From NCBI GenBank assembly GCA_963747535.1, contig CAVVFX010000020.1, positions 434,001-498,000 on the forward strand: DNA of 64,000 nt. Reading direction: 5' to 3'. The DNA comes from CAVVFX01 sp963747535 (GTDB lineage Bacteria > Acidobacteriota > Terriglobia > Bryobacterales > Bryobacteraceae). The notes beneath the pieces were generated by a model, which was given only the letters and a program-made list of their open reading frames with translations, was not told the DNA's origin and ran no database searches. Position 1 is the stretch's first letter; every line of letters starts with the position of its first letter. Position numbers and translations under genes: made by a program. Shown one piece after another: positions 19,153-28,295 of this stretch.

Positions 19153-20598
19153 CTACAGGTAGTAGGCGTCTTGGATCATGTAGAGCGCTACGGCGTTGGC
19201 GAGCACCACAACGCCGGCCGCAATGAACGCAAAGTAACGGGGATTCAGCCACGTTCTGCCGGCCGAGAACAAGACCAGAATCGGAAAGATGAAGGGAATC
19301 CAGTAACGCCCTTGCAAGGGGACGCGGGCGTGCTCCCACAGCAACGGCTCATCGATAACAAGCCTTTTTATATTGACTGCCCAGCCCGCGGCCAGGGTGT
19401 TCGCCACGGCGGCCCCGGCGAACAGCAGAACCAGGCCGCGCGCCAGGAGTGAAAACCTGGTGACGCGCGTCTGGGTGGCTGCCGCAGTCATCATCAAGGT
19501 GAAATACATCCACACCACCCAGTCCGGAAGTTGGACAGCTAACCAGCCGAGAGTGCCTACGGCTCCCTGTAAGTTGGCGTAGACGTATCTCCGGTCGGCA
19601 ACGCAGCGAGCGAAAATGAACGCCAGTTCAACGGGGTGCTCGCGCATGAACCGCACATTGCCCGCAATGTCGATCTCCTGCGCCGCCCTTTGTTCGGCCA
19701 GACGTTGCATGTTCGGTTCATTCACATGCTGCCAGACCGCCGTGCAAGCCATCGCCAACACGAAATAGGCCGTGATCGCCAGCCAGCGGCCCCGGCGGGA
19801 TGGAAAACTCTCGCCCGGAATCAACAAAAGCAGGAAGACCTCGCAGATCATGCTCTTGCTCAACACCAGAAACAGAATTAGGAATGTCAGAATCAGGTAG
19901 TGGCGAATCCCAAGTCTCTCGGGCTCTTTGGCAAAGGCCAACCGAAATACATAGGCTGTGAAGAGGAAACTCACCGCAATAATCGTGGAATCCGCCGAGA
20001 GTGATGCGGCCTGGTGAAGCGTCATGGGCATCAACGCAACACAAAAAAGAAGCATTCGGAAGTCCGGGAGCAATCGCAGGGCCACAAAAGTCAGCCAGAC
20101 ATAAAAGACGAGATTCGTCATCCTGCACAGGTACATCAAAGCCAGAGGTGAAAGGCCGGCGTGCCGTCCCGCATTGAGAACTGCCGCTTCAGGCAGGTAC
20201 GGCACGCAGTGGTAAACGTTCTGATTGATGAACCCCGCGAGAGACCGTTGTCTACCGTCCCCCGCCAGGTCGTGATCGTTGAGCGGAAGTTCGAGAGCAC
20301 GCCGCAGGTCCGTTATCGAGATTCTCCAGTGCCGCTCCAGCCGGTCCGGGAACATGGTGTTCAGCTGCACGAAACTTCTGGGCATGTCGATGTCGGGAGA
20401 GGCGACGCAAACTCCCCGGGAGACCGAGTAAACTCTCGCGAAATGCATGATTTCATCGGCAATTTGCAATGGCGGCATCACAAAGGCGTAAAGCGTGCCA
20501 ATGAGCAGGCCGAGAACCAGGAAGAGACCCGGGAGATGACGGTCGATCAGCACCGCTGCTGCGGAGAAATTTGTCCTGCAGGTGATCTCGACGGCCAT
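19153..20598 (-). CDS. DUF2142-like polytopic membrane protein
   Basis: 481 residues with about 10-11 membrane helices. Loop 1 after the first helix reads MPPLQIADEIMHFARVYSVSRG; the PPxxxxDExxHF pattern is the hallmark of DUF2142, a GT-C-like family found in polysaccharide and cell-wall glycan loci. The large periplasmic loop (about 70-150) would hold the acceptor site. Predicted role: transfer of a lipid-linked sugar outside the membrane; the substrate is unknown. It ends tail-to-tail with the previous gene. Confidence 0.75.
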   Translation of the reverse strand: MAVEITCRTNFSAAAVLIDRHLPGLFLVLGLLIGTLYAFVMPPLQIADEIMHFARVYSVSRGVCVASPDIDMPRSFVQLNTMFPDRLERHWRISITDLRRALELPLNDHDLAGDGRQRSLAGFINQNVYHCVPYLPEAAVLNAGRHAGLSPLALMYLCRMTNLVFYVWLTFVALRLLPDFRMLLFCVALMPMTLHQAASLSADSTIIAVSFLFTAYVFRLAFAKEPERLGIRHYLILTFLILFLVLSKSMICEVFLLLLIPGESFPSRRGRWLAITAYFVLAMACTAVWQHVNEPNMQRLAEQRAAQEIDIAGNVRFMREHPVELAFIFARCVADRRYVYANLQGAVGTLGWLAVQLPDWVVWMYFTLMMTAAATQTRVTRFSLLARGLVLLFAGAAVANTLAAGWAVNIKRLVIDEPLLWEHARVPLQGRYWIPFIFPILVLFSAGRTWLNPRYFAFIAAGVVVLANAVALYMIQDAYYL

Positions 20599-20687
20599 TG
20601 CAGCACTTTCGCGGCAGACTCGGACAGCTCGGTGCGATTTCTTTCTTCCTTCGCCATTCTATCCGGAGTTTCTGGTCCTGTCACCCT

Positions 20688-20812
20688 GAATCCGTCCCGC
20701 TGCGTCTTCGCAACGCTCCCACGCGTCCAATGAAGCCGTGGGGCTACGGCGAGGGCTATCAGCACGCGCAGCAGTTCGAGGACGCCATGGAGTGCCTGCT
20801 GCCGTCGCCGAC
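20688..20812 (+). pseudogene. Duplicated fragment of the rarA 3' region
   Basis: 125 bases match rarA positions 16045-16173 at roughly nine bases in ten, in the same orientation. The encoded segment reads LRNAPTRPMKPWGYGEGYQHAQQFEDAM...ECLLPSP against LRNAPTRPMKAWGYGEGYQHAHQFEDAMVDMECLPPSL. Three codons are deleted, and homology stops abruptly on both sides. No start or full domain is present, so it is not a gene. It fills most of the 20599-20941 gap between divergent and unrelated genes. Confidence 0.9.
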
Positions 20813-20941
20813 CTGCTGGCGTTCTTCAAAGATGCTGCGACTGCCGCGTCGTTTTGATCGCGTCTTTCGCAAATAGTGGGGCGGGCGGCCTGGTCCGCCA
20901 GCGATCCGCCTGACAGCCTGCCCGACGCTCTGACATTAGCC

Positions 20942-21310
20942 TTACATGCTGTAGAAAAACTCTTCGTACACGATTTTTCCGTCGACGACCTTGTAGACGG
21001 CGACCTCTTCAAGCGTGAACCGTTTGCTCTGCGGCTTGAAGGTGACATCCATCTTGAAGGTCACCGCAAAGTGCGAACCCGCTACCAGCGGACCTTCGAC
21101 GCTGCTCGAATGGACTTCGTGGTTAGCGACCCACCATTCGCCCTTAGCCATCACGGCTGCGATGCCTTTCGACTCGCGCGACGTCCCGGGAGGCGCGCCG
21201 GCTTCCATACTGACAATATCGGGCGAATAGAGTTTTTCCGTTGCCTCATGGAACTTGCCTTCGGAGCAAAGTCTGACGAGCGTGTCCGCAACTTCCTTGG
21301 TAGTCACCAT
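20942..21310 (-). CDS. SnoaL/NTF2-like small protein
   Basis: 122 residues. Start ATG 21310 is set by AGGAG 4 bases upstream; an ATG at 21343 is less likely. Pattern of a cone-shaped alpha+beta NTF2-like fold: N-terminal helices (EVADTLVRLCSEGKFHEATEKLYSPDIVSME), then GIAAVMAKGEWW and four beta strands ending VVDGKIVYEEFFYSM. Members bind or isomerise small molecules or serve as stress-related domains; no catalytic His-Asp pair is evident. Monocistronic. Confidence 0.78.
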   Translation of the reverse strand: MVTTKEVADTLVRLCSEGKFHEATEKLYSPDIVSMEAGAPPGTSRESKGIAAVMAKGEWWVANHEVHSSSVEGPLVAGSHFAVTFKMDVTFKPQSKRFTLEEVAVYKVVDGKIVYEEFFYSM

Positions 21311-21729
21311 TGAATCTCCTATGCAGATCTTCGCATCGTTCATTGCTCTAACGCCACTTGTCCAGGCGGGTAGTCGCGCCGTGATTGTGATATCGATGAC
21401 TCTCGCTACGCCGGAAGTGACGCCGCATAAATCGTGCGCCTGTCACAGGAAAAGAGCTTGAATTATGGCAGCACGAAATCAAGATGCAGCCAATAAAGTG
21501 AATTCTCAAAAGCGGGTACTCTCTCGGTGCGGACCAGGAGTCGAAAGGCTGGCGAATATTCAATGGCTCAACCCCGCGGTGCCTGTATTGCACTCGTCAC
21601 TCCAGCACGAAAGGATGAAAGCGGCTACGTCATGGACCTTGGCGTGCAGCACAGTTGGCACCTGGTCTGTGTTACGATGCTAAGTGGGCGGATTCACATA
21701 CAAAACAAAGGGACTTTCGAGTTAGCGCT
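21311..21729. other. Upstream region of hrcA, no gene seen
   Basis: About 420 bases between the divergent SnoaL-like gene and hrcA with no convincing coding sequence. The final 80 bases carry a weak CIRCE-like inverted repeat; the rest is unassigned. Confidence 0.5.
21655..21683 (+). promoter_or_regulatory. Possible degenerate CIRCE operator upstream of hrcA
   Basis: TTGGCACCT (21655-21663) and CGATGCTAA (21675-21683) each match 6 of 9 bases of the CIRCE half-sites TTAGCACTC and GAGTGCTAA. The spacer is 11 bases instead of 9. It lies 46 bases before the hrcA start, where autoregulation by HrcA would be expected. The match is weak. Confidence 0.3.
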
Positions 21730-22761
21730 ATGAATTCCGAGGAAGGGCTTTCAGCCCGCGAGAGCGAAATTCTTTGCTCCATAGTTCGAGCGTACATTGA
21801 GACCGGTGAGGCGGTCGGATCCCGCACGCTTTCCAAACAGCGGCACGATCCCCTGAGCCCCGCTTCCATCCGCAACACCATGGCCGATCTATCTGATGCG
21901 GGTTATCTCGCACAGCCGCACACCTCTGCCGGACGCATTCCCACCGAGAAGGCCTTCCGTATCTTTGTCAGATCACTGCCGGTCCGGCCGCCGTCCGCGG
22001 CTCATCGTGAGAGGATTCTTAGTCGCTTCAACGATGCCGAGTCGGTGCAGGATCGCGCCGAATGTTCATCCCGCATCCTGAGCGAATTGTGCCGCGCTGT
22101 CGGTATCGCAGCGGCACTGCCGACAACCTGCCTGGAACTCGATCAGGTGGAGTTTCTGCCCCTTTCCGACCATCGCATTTTGATGGTTTGCGTCACCCGC
22201 GACCGGCAGGTGCACAACCGCGTGGTTCACGTGGACCAGGACCTGAGCGTGGAAGATCTGGCCTCCATTCGCAACTACATCAATTGGAATTTTTCCGGCT
22301 GGAAGTTGCCCGATATCCGCCGCGAACTGCTGCGCCGCATTGAAGAGGAGCGGGACGCCTACGACCAGATCCTGCAGCGCGTCAATCTGCTGTACCACAA
22401 AGGTCTCCTCAATGTGGAGCGCAATACCCACCTGCATATGGACGGCGCCTCGAATCTTGTCGGGCTGGACCTGCATCTCACCAAAGAGAAGCTGCGCGAT
22501 TTGTTCCGGGCGCTGGAAGAGAAGCAACGAGTGCTAGAGATTCTGGACCGGTTTCTGGAGCAGTCCAACGGACAGCTTGGAGTCTATGTCGGGCTCGAGG
22601 AAGCCCATCCCGCCATGAAGGAGTTGTCGCTGATCGGTCTGACAGTGGACCTCCCGGGCGGCTTGGTTGGCCGGGTCGCCGTTCTCGGCCCCATGCGAAT
22701 GGATTATGAGCGCGTGATTTCAACGGTCCAGCAAATCGGCGCTGTTTTCGCTGCGTTCTAA
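21730..22761 (+). CDS. hrcA: Heat-inducible transcription repressor HrcA
   Basis: 343 residues from ATG 21730. The N-terminal winged helix reads LSARESEILCSIVRAYIETGEAVGSRTLSKQ...LSPASIRNTMADLSDAGYLAQPHTSAGRIPTEKAFRIFV, the diagnostic HrcA signature. A GAF-like dimerisation domain and a C-terminal segment (GQLGVYVGLEEAHPAMKELSLI...GRVAVLGPMRMDYERVISTV) follow. HrcA represses class I heat-shock genes by binding CIRCE and is kept active by GroEL. First gene of an hrcA-grpE-dnaJ run; dnaK is not between them. Confidence 0.96.
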   Translation: MNSEEGLSARESEILCSIVRAYIETGEAVGSRTLSKQRHDPLSPASIRNTMADLSDAGYLAQPHTSAGRIPTEKAFRIFVRSLPVRPPSAAHRERILSRFNDAESVQDRAECSSRILSELCRAVGIAAALPTTCLELDQVEFLPLSDHRILMVCVTRDRQVHNRVVHVDQDLSVEDLASIRNYINWNFSGWKLPDIRRELLRRIEEERDAYDQILQRVNLLYHKGLLNVERNTHLHMDGASNLVGLDLHLTKEKLRDLFRALEEKQRVLEILDRFLEQSNGQLGVYVGLEEAHPAMKELSLIGLTVDLPGGLVGRVAVLGPMRMDYERVISTVQQIGAVFAAF

Positions 22762-22822
22762 GGATTGTCGAGAGTTTCACTTGTGCCCCACTTCCGACTG
22801 ATTACTGATTCGTGAGATTGAC

Positions 22823-23389
22823 GTGAGCACTGAAGAATTCAATATTCCCCCCACTGCGGACATGACTGAAGAACGTGAACTGCCTCCGGGCGAACCGGCC
22901 GACCTGCCAGCACAACTGGCTGCCCTGACGGACGAGCGGGACAAACTACTGAATGAAAAGCAGGAGATCTACGACCGCCTGCTGCGGAATCAGGCCGAGT
23001 TCGAAAACGCCCGCCGCCGCGCCGAGCGTGAGCGTTCGGAATTCATCCAATATGCCGGCGTGGAGATGGTCCGCGACATCCTGCCCGTGGTGGACGATTT
23101 CGAACGAGCCCTGCAATCCGGCGCCGCCCTTTCCGAGGGTCCGGCAAAGGACTATATCAAGGGCATCGAACTGATTTACCAGCGCTTGCTGGACCGTCTC
23201 ACTAAATTGGGACTTGAGCCCATCGACACCGCCGGCGAGCCATTCGACCCGAACCTCCACCAGGCTGTCGAGCGCGTGGAGACCGATGAGGCCCCCGACC
23301 AGACCATTCTGGGCGAATTCCAGCGTGGGTATAGATTTAAAGGACGTCTGCTGCGACCCTCCATGGTGCGCGTGGCGGTGCACCCGTAA
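22823..23389 (+). CDS. grpE: GrpE nucleotide exchange factor
   Basis: 188 residues from GTG 22823, 61 bases after hrcA. An acidic N-terminus and a long coiled coil (about 30-85, LTDERDKLLNEKQEIYDRLLRNQAEFENARRRAERE) precede the C-terminal beta domain with GLEPIDTAGEPFDPNLHQAVERVETDE and the terminal GYRFKGRLLRPSMVRV. GrpE releases ADP from DnaK. dnaJ starts 22 bases downstream. Confidence 0.96.
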   Translation: MSTEEFNIPPTADMTEERELPPGEPADLPAQLAALTDERDKLLNEKQEIYDRLLRNQAEFENARRRAERERSEFIQYAGVEMVRDILPVVDDFERALQSGAALSEGPAKDYIKGIELIYQRLLDRLTKLGLEPIDTAGEPFDPNLHQAVERVETDEAPDQTILGEFQRGYRFKGRLLRPSMVRVAVHP

Positions 23390-23411
23390 TGATACGGTGC
23401 GGGAGGAACAG

Positions 23412-24530
23412 ATGACCGTGAGCAAACGTGATTATTACGAGGTCCTGAGCGTTAGCCGCGACGCAGACGATCAGACGATCAAGGGCGCCTATCGCAAGCT
23501 TGCCCTGCAGTATCATCCCGACCGCAATCCCGGCGACCATACCGCCGAAGAGAAGTTCAAGGAATGCGCCGAAGCCTACAGCGTGCTTTCCGACTCGCAA
23601 AAACGTGCCGCCTACGATCGCTTCGGCCATCAGGGCGTGGCCAGCGCGGCCGGTGGCGGATTCGATCCCAACGACTTCGATCTGGGCGATATTCTGAGCC
23701 AGTTCGGCTTTGGTGATTTCTTCGGCGGCGCCGGACGCGGCCGTGCCAATCGCGCCACGCGCGGCGAAGACGTGCGCTACGACCTGGAGATCAGTTTCGA
23801 GGATGCGGTCTTCGGCACCACGGTCGAGATCCAGTTGCCGCGCACCGAAGCTTGCGATCGATGCCGCGGCGAAGGTTCGGAACCGGGCAGTGGTCCGGTG
23901 ACCTGTCCCGCGTGTAAAGGACGAGGCGAGCAGCTTTACCAGCAGGGTTTTCTCTCCGTTCGCCGAACCTGCAGCCAGTGCCGCGGAGCCGGCAAAATCA
24001 TCCGGAATGCGTGCAAGGAATGCCGTGGCAGCGGTGTCAAGCAGGTTACGCGGAAACTCAAGGTCAACATTCCGCCCGGTGTCGCCGACGGCAACCGTCT
24101 GCGCCTGGTGCAGGAAGGACAGCCCGGATTCAACGGTGGACCGGCCGGCGACCTGTATGTGTTCCTGAAGGTCAAAGAGCATCCGTTCTTCGAGCGCAAT
24201 GAGAACGACCTGCACTGCACCATCCCCATCAACATCGCCCAAGCCGCGTTAGGCGCCGAGATCGAAGTGCCTACGCTCGGCCAACCGCATAATCTGCGGA
24301 TTCCCGAAGGTACCCAGAGCGGCGCCGAGTTTCGCATCCGGGCGCAGGGCGTAGCTTCCGTGAATGGACATGGTCGTGGCGACCTGATCGTGCACGTGGA
24401 GGTCCGCACCCCGACCAAGCTGAATCGCGAGCAGAAAAAGCTGCTGGAGCAGTTGGCGGGAAGCCTCCCGGTGGAGAACGAGCCCAAGGAAAAAGGCTTG
24501 TTCGACAAGGTGCGCGACTACTTCTCCTAG
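23412..24530 (+). CDS. dnaJ: Chaperone protein DnaJ
   Basis: 372 residues from ATG 23412 with GGAGGA upstream. J domain 1-70 with the HPD motif (QYHPDRN); short Gly/Phe segment; zinc domain with four CxxCxGxG repeats (CDRCRGEG, CPACKGRG, CSQCRGAG, CKECRGSG); C-terminal peptide-binding domains (KVNIPPGVADGNRLRL; GDLYVFLKVKEHPFFERNENDLHC). This is a full type I DnaJ that delivers clients to DnaK and stimulates its ATPase. Its DnaK partner must be encoded elsewhere. Confidence 0.97.
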   Translation: MTVSKRDYYEVLSVSRDADDQTIKGAYRKLALQYHPDRNPGDHTAEEKFKECAEAYSVLSDSQKRAAYDRFGHQGVASAAGGGFDPNDFDLGDILSQFGFGDFFGGAGRGRANRATRGEDVRYDLEISFEDAVFGTTVEIQLPRTEACDRCRGEGSEPGSGPVTCPACKGRGEQLYQQGFLSVRRTCSQCRGAGKIIRNACKECRGSGVKQVTRKLKVNIPPGVADGNRLRLVQEGQPGFNGGPAGDLYVFLKVKEHPFFERNENDLHCTIPINIAQAALGAEIEVPTLGQPHNLRIPEGTQSGAEFRIRAQGVASVNGHGRGDLIVHVEVRTPTKLNREQKKLLEQLAGSLPVENEPKEKGLFDKVRDYFS

Positions 24531-24601
24531 CTCGCAACGCCGCTGTTCTGAGCCGCGACAGCCTTACCGAGACGCGACCGCGAGTGAGCGGTTGTCATTT
24601 C

Positions 24602-25360
24602 ATGCCCACCCATCTGCCCCACGTGCTGGCCGTAGCGGAACTCCGTAAGCTGTACGGAGACACGGTGGCCGTCGACAGCATCTCGTTTAGCGTCGCACGC
24701 AACGAGATCGTCGGTCTGCTGGGCCCCAACGGAGCCGGCAAGACCACCACAATCAATATGATTCTCAGCGTTCTCGAACCGACTTCGGGGACCATTCACA
24801 TCGAAGGGCTGGACCTTGCCGCGCACCGGCGAAAGGCCCTTGAAAGGACCAACTTCGCCGCGGTATACGCACCCCTCCCGGGCAACTTGACGGTCTATCA
24901 GAATCTGCGCATCTTCGGCATGATCTACTGTGTGAAGCGACTGCACGAACGCATTGAGGTGTTGCTCGAGATGTTCGACCTCAAGCGCTTCCGCGATACC
25001 CGGTGCGGCGTCCTGTCCTCCGGCGAACAGACCCGCGTCTGTCTCGCCAAGGCGCTGATCAACCAACCGACCCTCCTGTTACTTGACGAGCCCACCGCCT
25101 CGCTCGATCCGGCCACTGCACGCGATATCCGCGCCCAGATCCGCCAGATCGCGGCAGACGGATCTAACGGCGTCTTGTGGACCTCGCACAACATGTACGA
25201 GGTCGAGGATGTTTGCGACCGCGTGTTGTTCCTTTCCCGCGGCAAGATCCTGCTGCAGGGTAATCCTAAAACCCTCCCGGGCGAGTACGGGAAAGAAAAC
25301 CTGGAAGAACTCTTCATTTCCATCGCCCATGAGAAACTATCCCTCGAAGGCACAGGATAA
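24602..25360 (+). CDS. ABC transporter ATP-binding protein (ABC-2 exporter type)
   Basis: 252 residues from ATG 24602; a GTG at 24584 would add six. Walker A GPNGAGKT at 41-48, signature LSSGEQ at 138-143 (Gly-Glu variant of LSGGQ), Walker B LLLLDEP at 158-164, D-loop SLD and switch His (TSHNMYE). Sequence style matches NatA/CcmA/daunorubicin-type exporters. It is followed after 2 bases by its permease. Substrate unknown; lipid, polysaccharide or drug export are all possible. Confidence 0.92.
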   Translation: MPTHLPHVLAVAELRKLYGDTVAVDSISFSVARNEIVGLLGPNGAGKTTTINMILSVLEPTSGTIHIEGLDLAAHRRKALERTNFAAVYAPLPGNLTVYQNLRIFGMIYCVKRLHERIEVLLEMFDLKRFRDTRCGVLSSGEQTRVCLAKALINQPTLLLLDEPTASLDPATARDIRAQIRQIAADGSNGVLWTSHNMYEVEDVCDRVLFLSRGKILLQGNPKTLPGEYGKENLEELFISIAHEKLSLEGTG

Positions 25361-25362
25361 CT

Positions 25363-26163
25363 GTGACGTTCACCAGAATCGCAGCCATTTTTCTCCGGCA
25401 GTTCTACCTGGTGCGCGGAAGTGTCGCGCGCTTTCTGCCGCTCTTCGTCTGGGTAACGGTGGACATGACTTTGTGGGGATTCATGAGCCGCTATCTCAAC
25501 CAGGTTGCAGCGACGCGTTATAACTTCGTCCCGGCCTTGCTCGGAGCGGTGCTGTTGTGGGACTTCTTTATCCGCGTGATGCAAGGGGTAACCATGGCAT
25601 TCTTCGAGGACGTCTGGTCGCGCAATTTCCTCAATATTTTCGCGACGCCGTTATCGATATCCGAATACATCGCCGGTCTGGTCCTCTCCAGTATTGCGAC
25701 CAGTTCCATAGGGCTCGCAGTCATGCTGATTCTGTCGACCACGGTCTTCGGACTGTCCTACTTCGCCTACGGTTTACTGCTGTTGCCGTTTATCCTGGTA
25801 CTGTTCCTGTTCGGAATCGCGCTCGGGATCGTAGGGAGTTCCGTGGTGCTGCGCTACGGACCCGCAGCCGAGTGGTTCGTCTGGCCGATCCCGGCACTGG
25901 TGTCGCCGTTTGCCGGAGTCTTCTACCCTCTATCGACGCTGCCGGCGTGGATGCGATGGGTGTCTCATCTGCTGCCCCCGTCCTACGTGTTCGAGTCCAT
26001 CCGAACCATCCTCGCGGGAGGAAAGGCGCCCCTGCAGGCACTTGTTTTGGCCACCGGCCTGGCCGCGTGCGATGTCCTGCTGGCGTTTCTCGCGTTCACC
26101 TGGACCTATCGCTTCGCCGTGCGCACCGGGCTCATCGCGCGGTACAGCGCCGAATCCGTCTAG
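25363..26163 (+). CDS. ABC-2 type transporter permease
   Basis: 266 residues from GTG 25363. Six predicted membrane helices and the ABC-2 core pattern: WRY-like first segment, FFEDVWSRNFLNIFATPLSISEYIAGLV, and the loop VSPFAGVFYPLSTLPAWMRWVSHLLPPSYVFESIR, which is diagnostic of ABC-2 permeases. It partners the ATPase immediately upstream. The hairpin repeat at 26164-26211 begins right after its stop. Confidence 0.92.
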   Translation: MTFTRIAAIFLRQFYLVRGSVARFLPLFVWVTVDMTLWGFMSRYLNQVAATRYNFVPALLGAVLLWDFFIRVMQGVTMAFFEDVWSRNFLNIFATPLSISEYIAGLVLSSIATSSIGLAVMLILSTTVFGLSYFAYGLLLLPFILVLFLFGIALGIVGSSVVLRYGPAAEWFVWPIPALVSPFAGVFYPLSTLPAWMRWVSHLLPPSYVFESIRTILAGGKAPLQALVLATGLAACDVLLAFLAFTWTYRFAVRTGLIARYSAESV

Positions 26164-26211
26164 GCTTGCTGCGCAGCCGGGCAGACCACAAAAGACGATG
26201 GTCTGCCCCAC
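26164..26211. repeat. 48-bp hairpin repeat, copy 1 (GGGCAGACCA...TGGTCTGCCC)
   Basis: Arms GGGCAGACCA and TGGTCTGCCC flank a 10-base loop. It lies between convergent genes (ABC permease stop at 26163, MFS stop at 26270), where it could terminate both. It agrees with 59536-59583 at all but a few positions over 48 bases, including the shared GCTGCGCAGCC leader that is itself palindromic. Confidence 0.8.
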
Positions 26212-26269
26212 AGTCTGGCGTCTGACTTATTAAACAAATTTGCAACTCATGACACTAGCACCGCGCCCA

Positions 26270-27490
26270 TCAAATATCCCCACCCAATGTTCGCCGCATC
26301 TGCTCCAATCCTCGCGCCCCGGTAAAGATCAAGCACCCTGCAGCCAAGGGCGCACTGACGCCCGCAATCACCAGCGCTACGCCAAACTGCTTCTCCGGAC
26401 CCAGGATCCATCCGGTAATCAGCGGTGCCGCAGCGCCCGCAAGTTGGGAGACGGTGTTGAGATAGCCGATGACGCGGCCCACCAGGTTCGCCGGCGCGGC
26501 GTGTTGGGATAGCGCCCAGAAGTTCGAGTTGCCGACTCCGGTGGCGCAAACCGCTACCATCAATATCGGCAGCACCGCCGCGCGATCCCGCAGCACGAGC
26601 AGCAACAAAAGCGCACCCGAGCCGATATAGCCCGCCGCACAAAACCATAACCGCACCTGGAATACCGAACCGACGCGCCGGGCCAGATTGTCAGCCACCC
26701 ACCCGGCCACAATGTTCACTACGGCCATGACGAACAACGGCGTCGAGAGCACGCGGCCCATCTCGGTGGTGCTGAACCCGCGCGACGAAGTCAGGTACGT
26801 CGGAACCCAGGTCAGCAGGAAATACCAGAAATACGAAGAAAGAAAGATGCACGACGTCATCGCCCAGAACGCGGGCATTTCGATCGCTTCGCGCCACGGC
26901 AGTGCGGCCTGTGAGCCTGCGCTCTGGCGGCGTCCATCATCTCGGGGCGCGAGCCACAGCCAGAAAGGCAACCAGAGCAGGGCGCCCAAGCCCGTCATCA
27001 CGAACATGGCGCGCCAGCCGAAATGCTCGATCAACTGCGTGCCGAGCAGTGTTCCTGCGGCCGGTCCCAGATTCTGGCCAGCGATATAGATCCCGATCGG
27101 CAGCCCCGCGTCCGCGCCCGAGAAATTGCGCCGGATGAACGACATGCTCGCGATCGGTCCGACCGACTCCGCCAGTCCCAGCAGCATACGCAGCACCAAC
27201 ATTGACGCGAGCCCCCGGCTTAACCCGATAGCGGAAGATGCGAGCGACCAGATCAGGAACCCGCACGCGTATACGACACGAATCCCAATGCGGTCGATGA
27301 TGGTGCCTGCCGGGATCTGAAACGCGGCATAGGTCCAGAAGAACGCGGAGAGCAGCAGGCCCATCGAGGATGGCAGAAAGCCGAACTCCTTCATGATGGA
27401 GGGAGCTGCAATCCCCAGGTTGCCGCGATCCACGTAGCTGATGACGATGCCGACGAAAATCAGTGCGACGACAACCCAACGCCGGCTCAT
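26270..27490 (-). CDS. MFS transporter, anion:cation symporter (ACS/hexuronate) type
   Basis: 406 residues with 12 predicted helices. The N-terminus MSRRWVVVALIFVGIVISYVDRGNLGIAAPSIMKEFG carries the ACS-family SYVDRxN signature. Loop 2-3 motif: GTIIDRIGIRVVYACGFLIWSLAS. Helix 4-5 signature: RMLLGLAESVGPIASMSFIRRNF. Relatives import sugar acids such as glucarate, galactonate or hexuronates. It overlaps the creatininase-family gene by four bases and is the last gene of the minus-strand cluster, suggesting it imports that pathway's substrate. Confidence 0.9.
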   Translation of the reverse strand: MSRRWVVVALIFVGIVISYVDRGNLGIAAPSIMKEFGFLPSSMGLLLSAFFWTYAAFQIPAGTIIDRIGIRVVYACGFLIWSLASSAIGLSRGLASMLVLRMLLGLAESVGPIASMSFIRRNFSGADAGLPIGIYIAGQNLGPAAGTLLGTQLIEHFGWRAMFVMTGLGALLWLPFWLWLAPRDDGRRQSAGSQAALPWREAIEMPAFWAMTSCIFLSSYFWYFLLTWVPTYLTSSRGFSTTEMGRVLSTPLFVMAVVNIVAGWVADNLARRVGSVFQVRLWFCAAGYIGSGALLLLLVLRDRAAVLPILMVAVCATGVGNSNFWALSQHAAPANLVGRVIGYLNTVSQLAGAAAPLITGWILGPEKQFGVALVIAGVSAPLAAGCLIFTGARGLEQMRRTLGGDI

Positions 27491-28269
27491 TCTTTAGGCC
27501 GTGTCTGGAAGTCCCACTTCGCGAAGTCGCCGAGAAAGCGGACCACCCCTTGGGCTGCGGCTTCCAGGAATAGCTTGCCTTTCTCCGGCGTCGCGAATTC
27601 CGGCATCCCGATGACGCCCGTGGCGGAGAATTCGTCGAACTCCGCGATCAGGAAATAGGGTTCGGCCTTCAGCATATCGATGGTGCGGTAGCCGCGTTCC
27701 TCGCTGGGCCCGCCGCGCGCGGCCTTGGTAGTGTCGACCATTTCAGGATGCTTCGCCAGCAGGATCGACGTTTCCATTTCGCAAGCGTGTCCCATGCCGC
27801 CTGCCGGCGATTCGCGGATCGCATTGAAATCGGCCGAGGCCAGATTCCAATAGGTCGCGTACGCGATGTACAGATCCTTCAACGACTCGAATTCGCTCTT
27901 CAATTCGCGCAGCGCCGCTTTACAAGGAATGTCATTTCCCCCATGGCCGTTGAGGAGCAGGATCTTGCGCGCGCCGATCGCCACCAGCGACCGGCAAATG
28001 CCGCGGATCATTTCGATGTAGGGCATCAGGTCGAGGCTCACACAGCCGAACCGCCGGTGATGCGGCGAGTGCCCGAGCCACTGCACCGGCAGCAGCACGA
28101 TCCGGTCTGAGCAGAGTTCCTCGACGCGGTTCGCAACATGGCCGATGATCAGCGAATCGGTAAACAGCGGCAAGTGTTTGCCATGCTGTTCAAGAGATCC
28201 CAGCGGCACTACGAAGATTCGGTCCGAGAGCGCCGGGAGGTCCGGCCAGGTAACGGTTTCTAGTCGCAT
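27487..28269 (-). CDS. Creatininase-family amidohydrolase
   Basis: 260 residues from ATG 28269. Metal-site signature: Glu27, His29 and His32 (GSLEQHGKHLP), Asp38 (TDS), NGHGGN at 107-112, His161, Glu164 and Glu166 (HACEMETS). This matches the binuclear creatininase/MftE/FAPy-deformylase fold that hydrolyses cyclic or linear amides or formamides. The substrate is not set by sequence. It sits between the two-paralog pair and the MFS transporter with close spacing or overlap, so it probably acts on what the transporter brings in. Confidence 0.88.
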   Translation of the reverse strand: MRLETVTWPDLPALSDRIFVVPLGSLEQHGKHLPLFTDSLIIGHVANRVEELCSDRIVLLPVQWLGHSPHHRRFGCVSLDLMPYIEMIRGICRSLVAIGARKILLLNGHGGNDIPCKAALRELKSEFESLKDLYIAYATYWNLASADFNAIRESPAGGMGHACEMETSILLAKHPEMVDTTKAARGGPSEERGYRTIDMLKAEPYFLIAEFDEFSATGVIGMPEFATPEKGKLFLEAAAQGVVRFLGDFAKWDFQTRPKE

Positions 28270-28295
28270 CGGATTATGAGAGGACAGATAAAGGC

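Noticed and set aside
21664..21676. GTCTGTGTTAC resemblance to the palindrome family upstream of hrcA
   Set aside because: Only the right-hand word matches and the left arm is missing; probably chance or a very old remnant.
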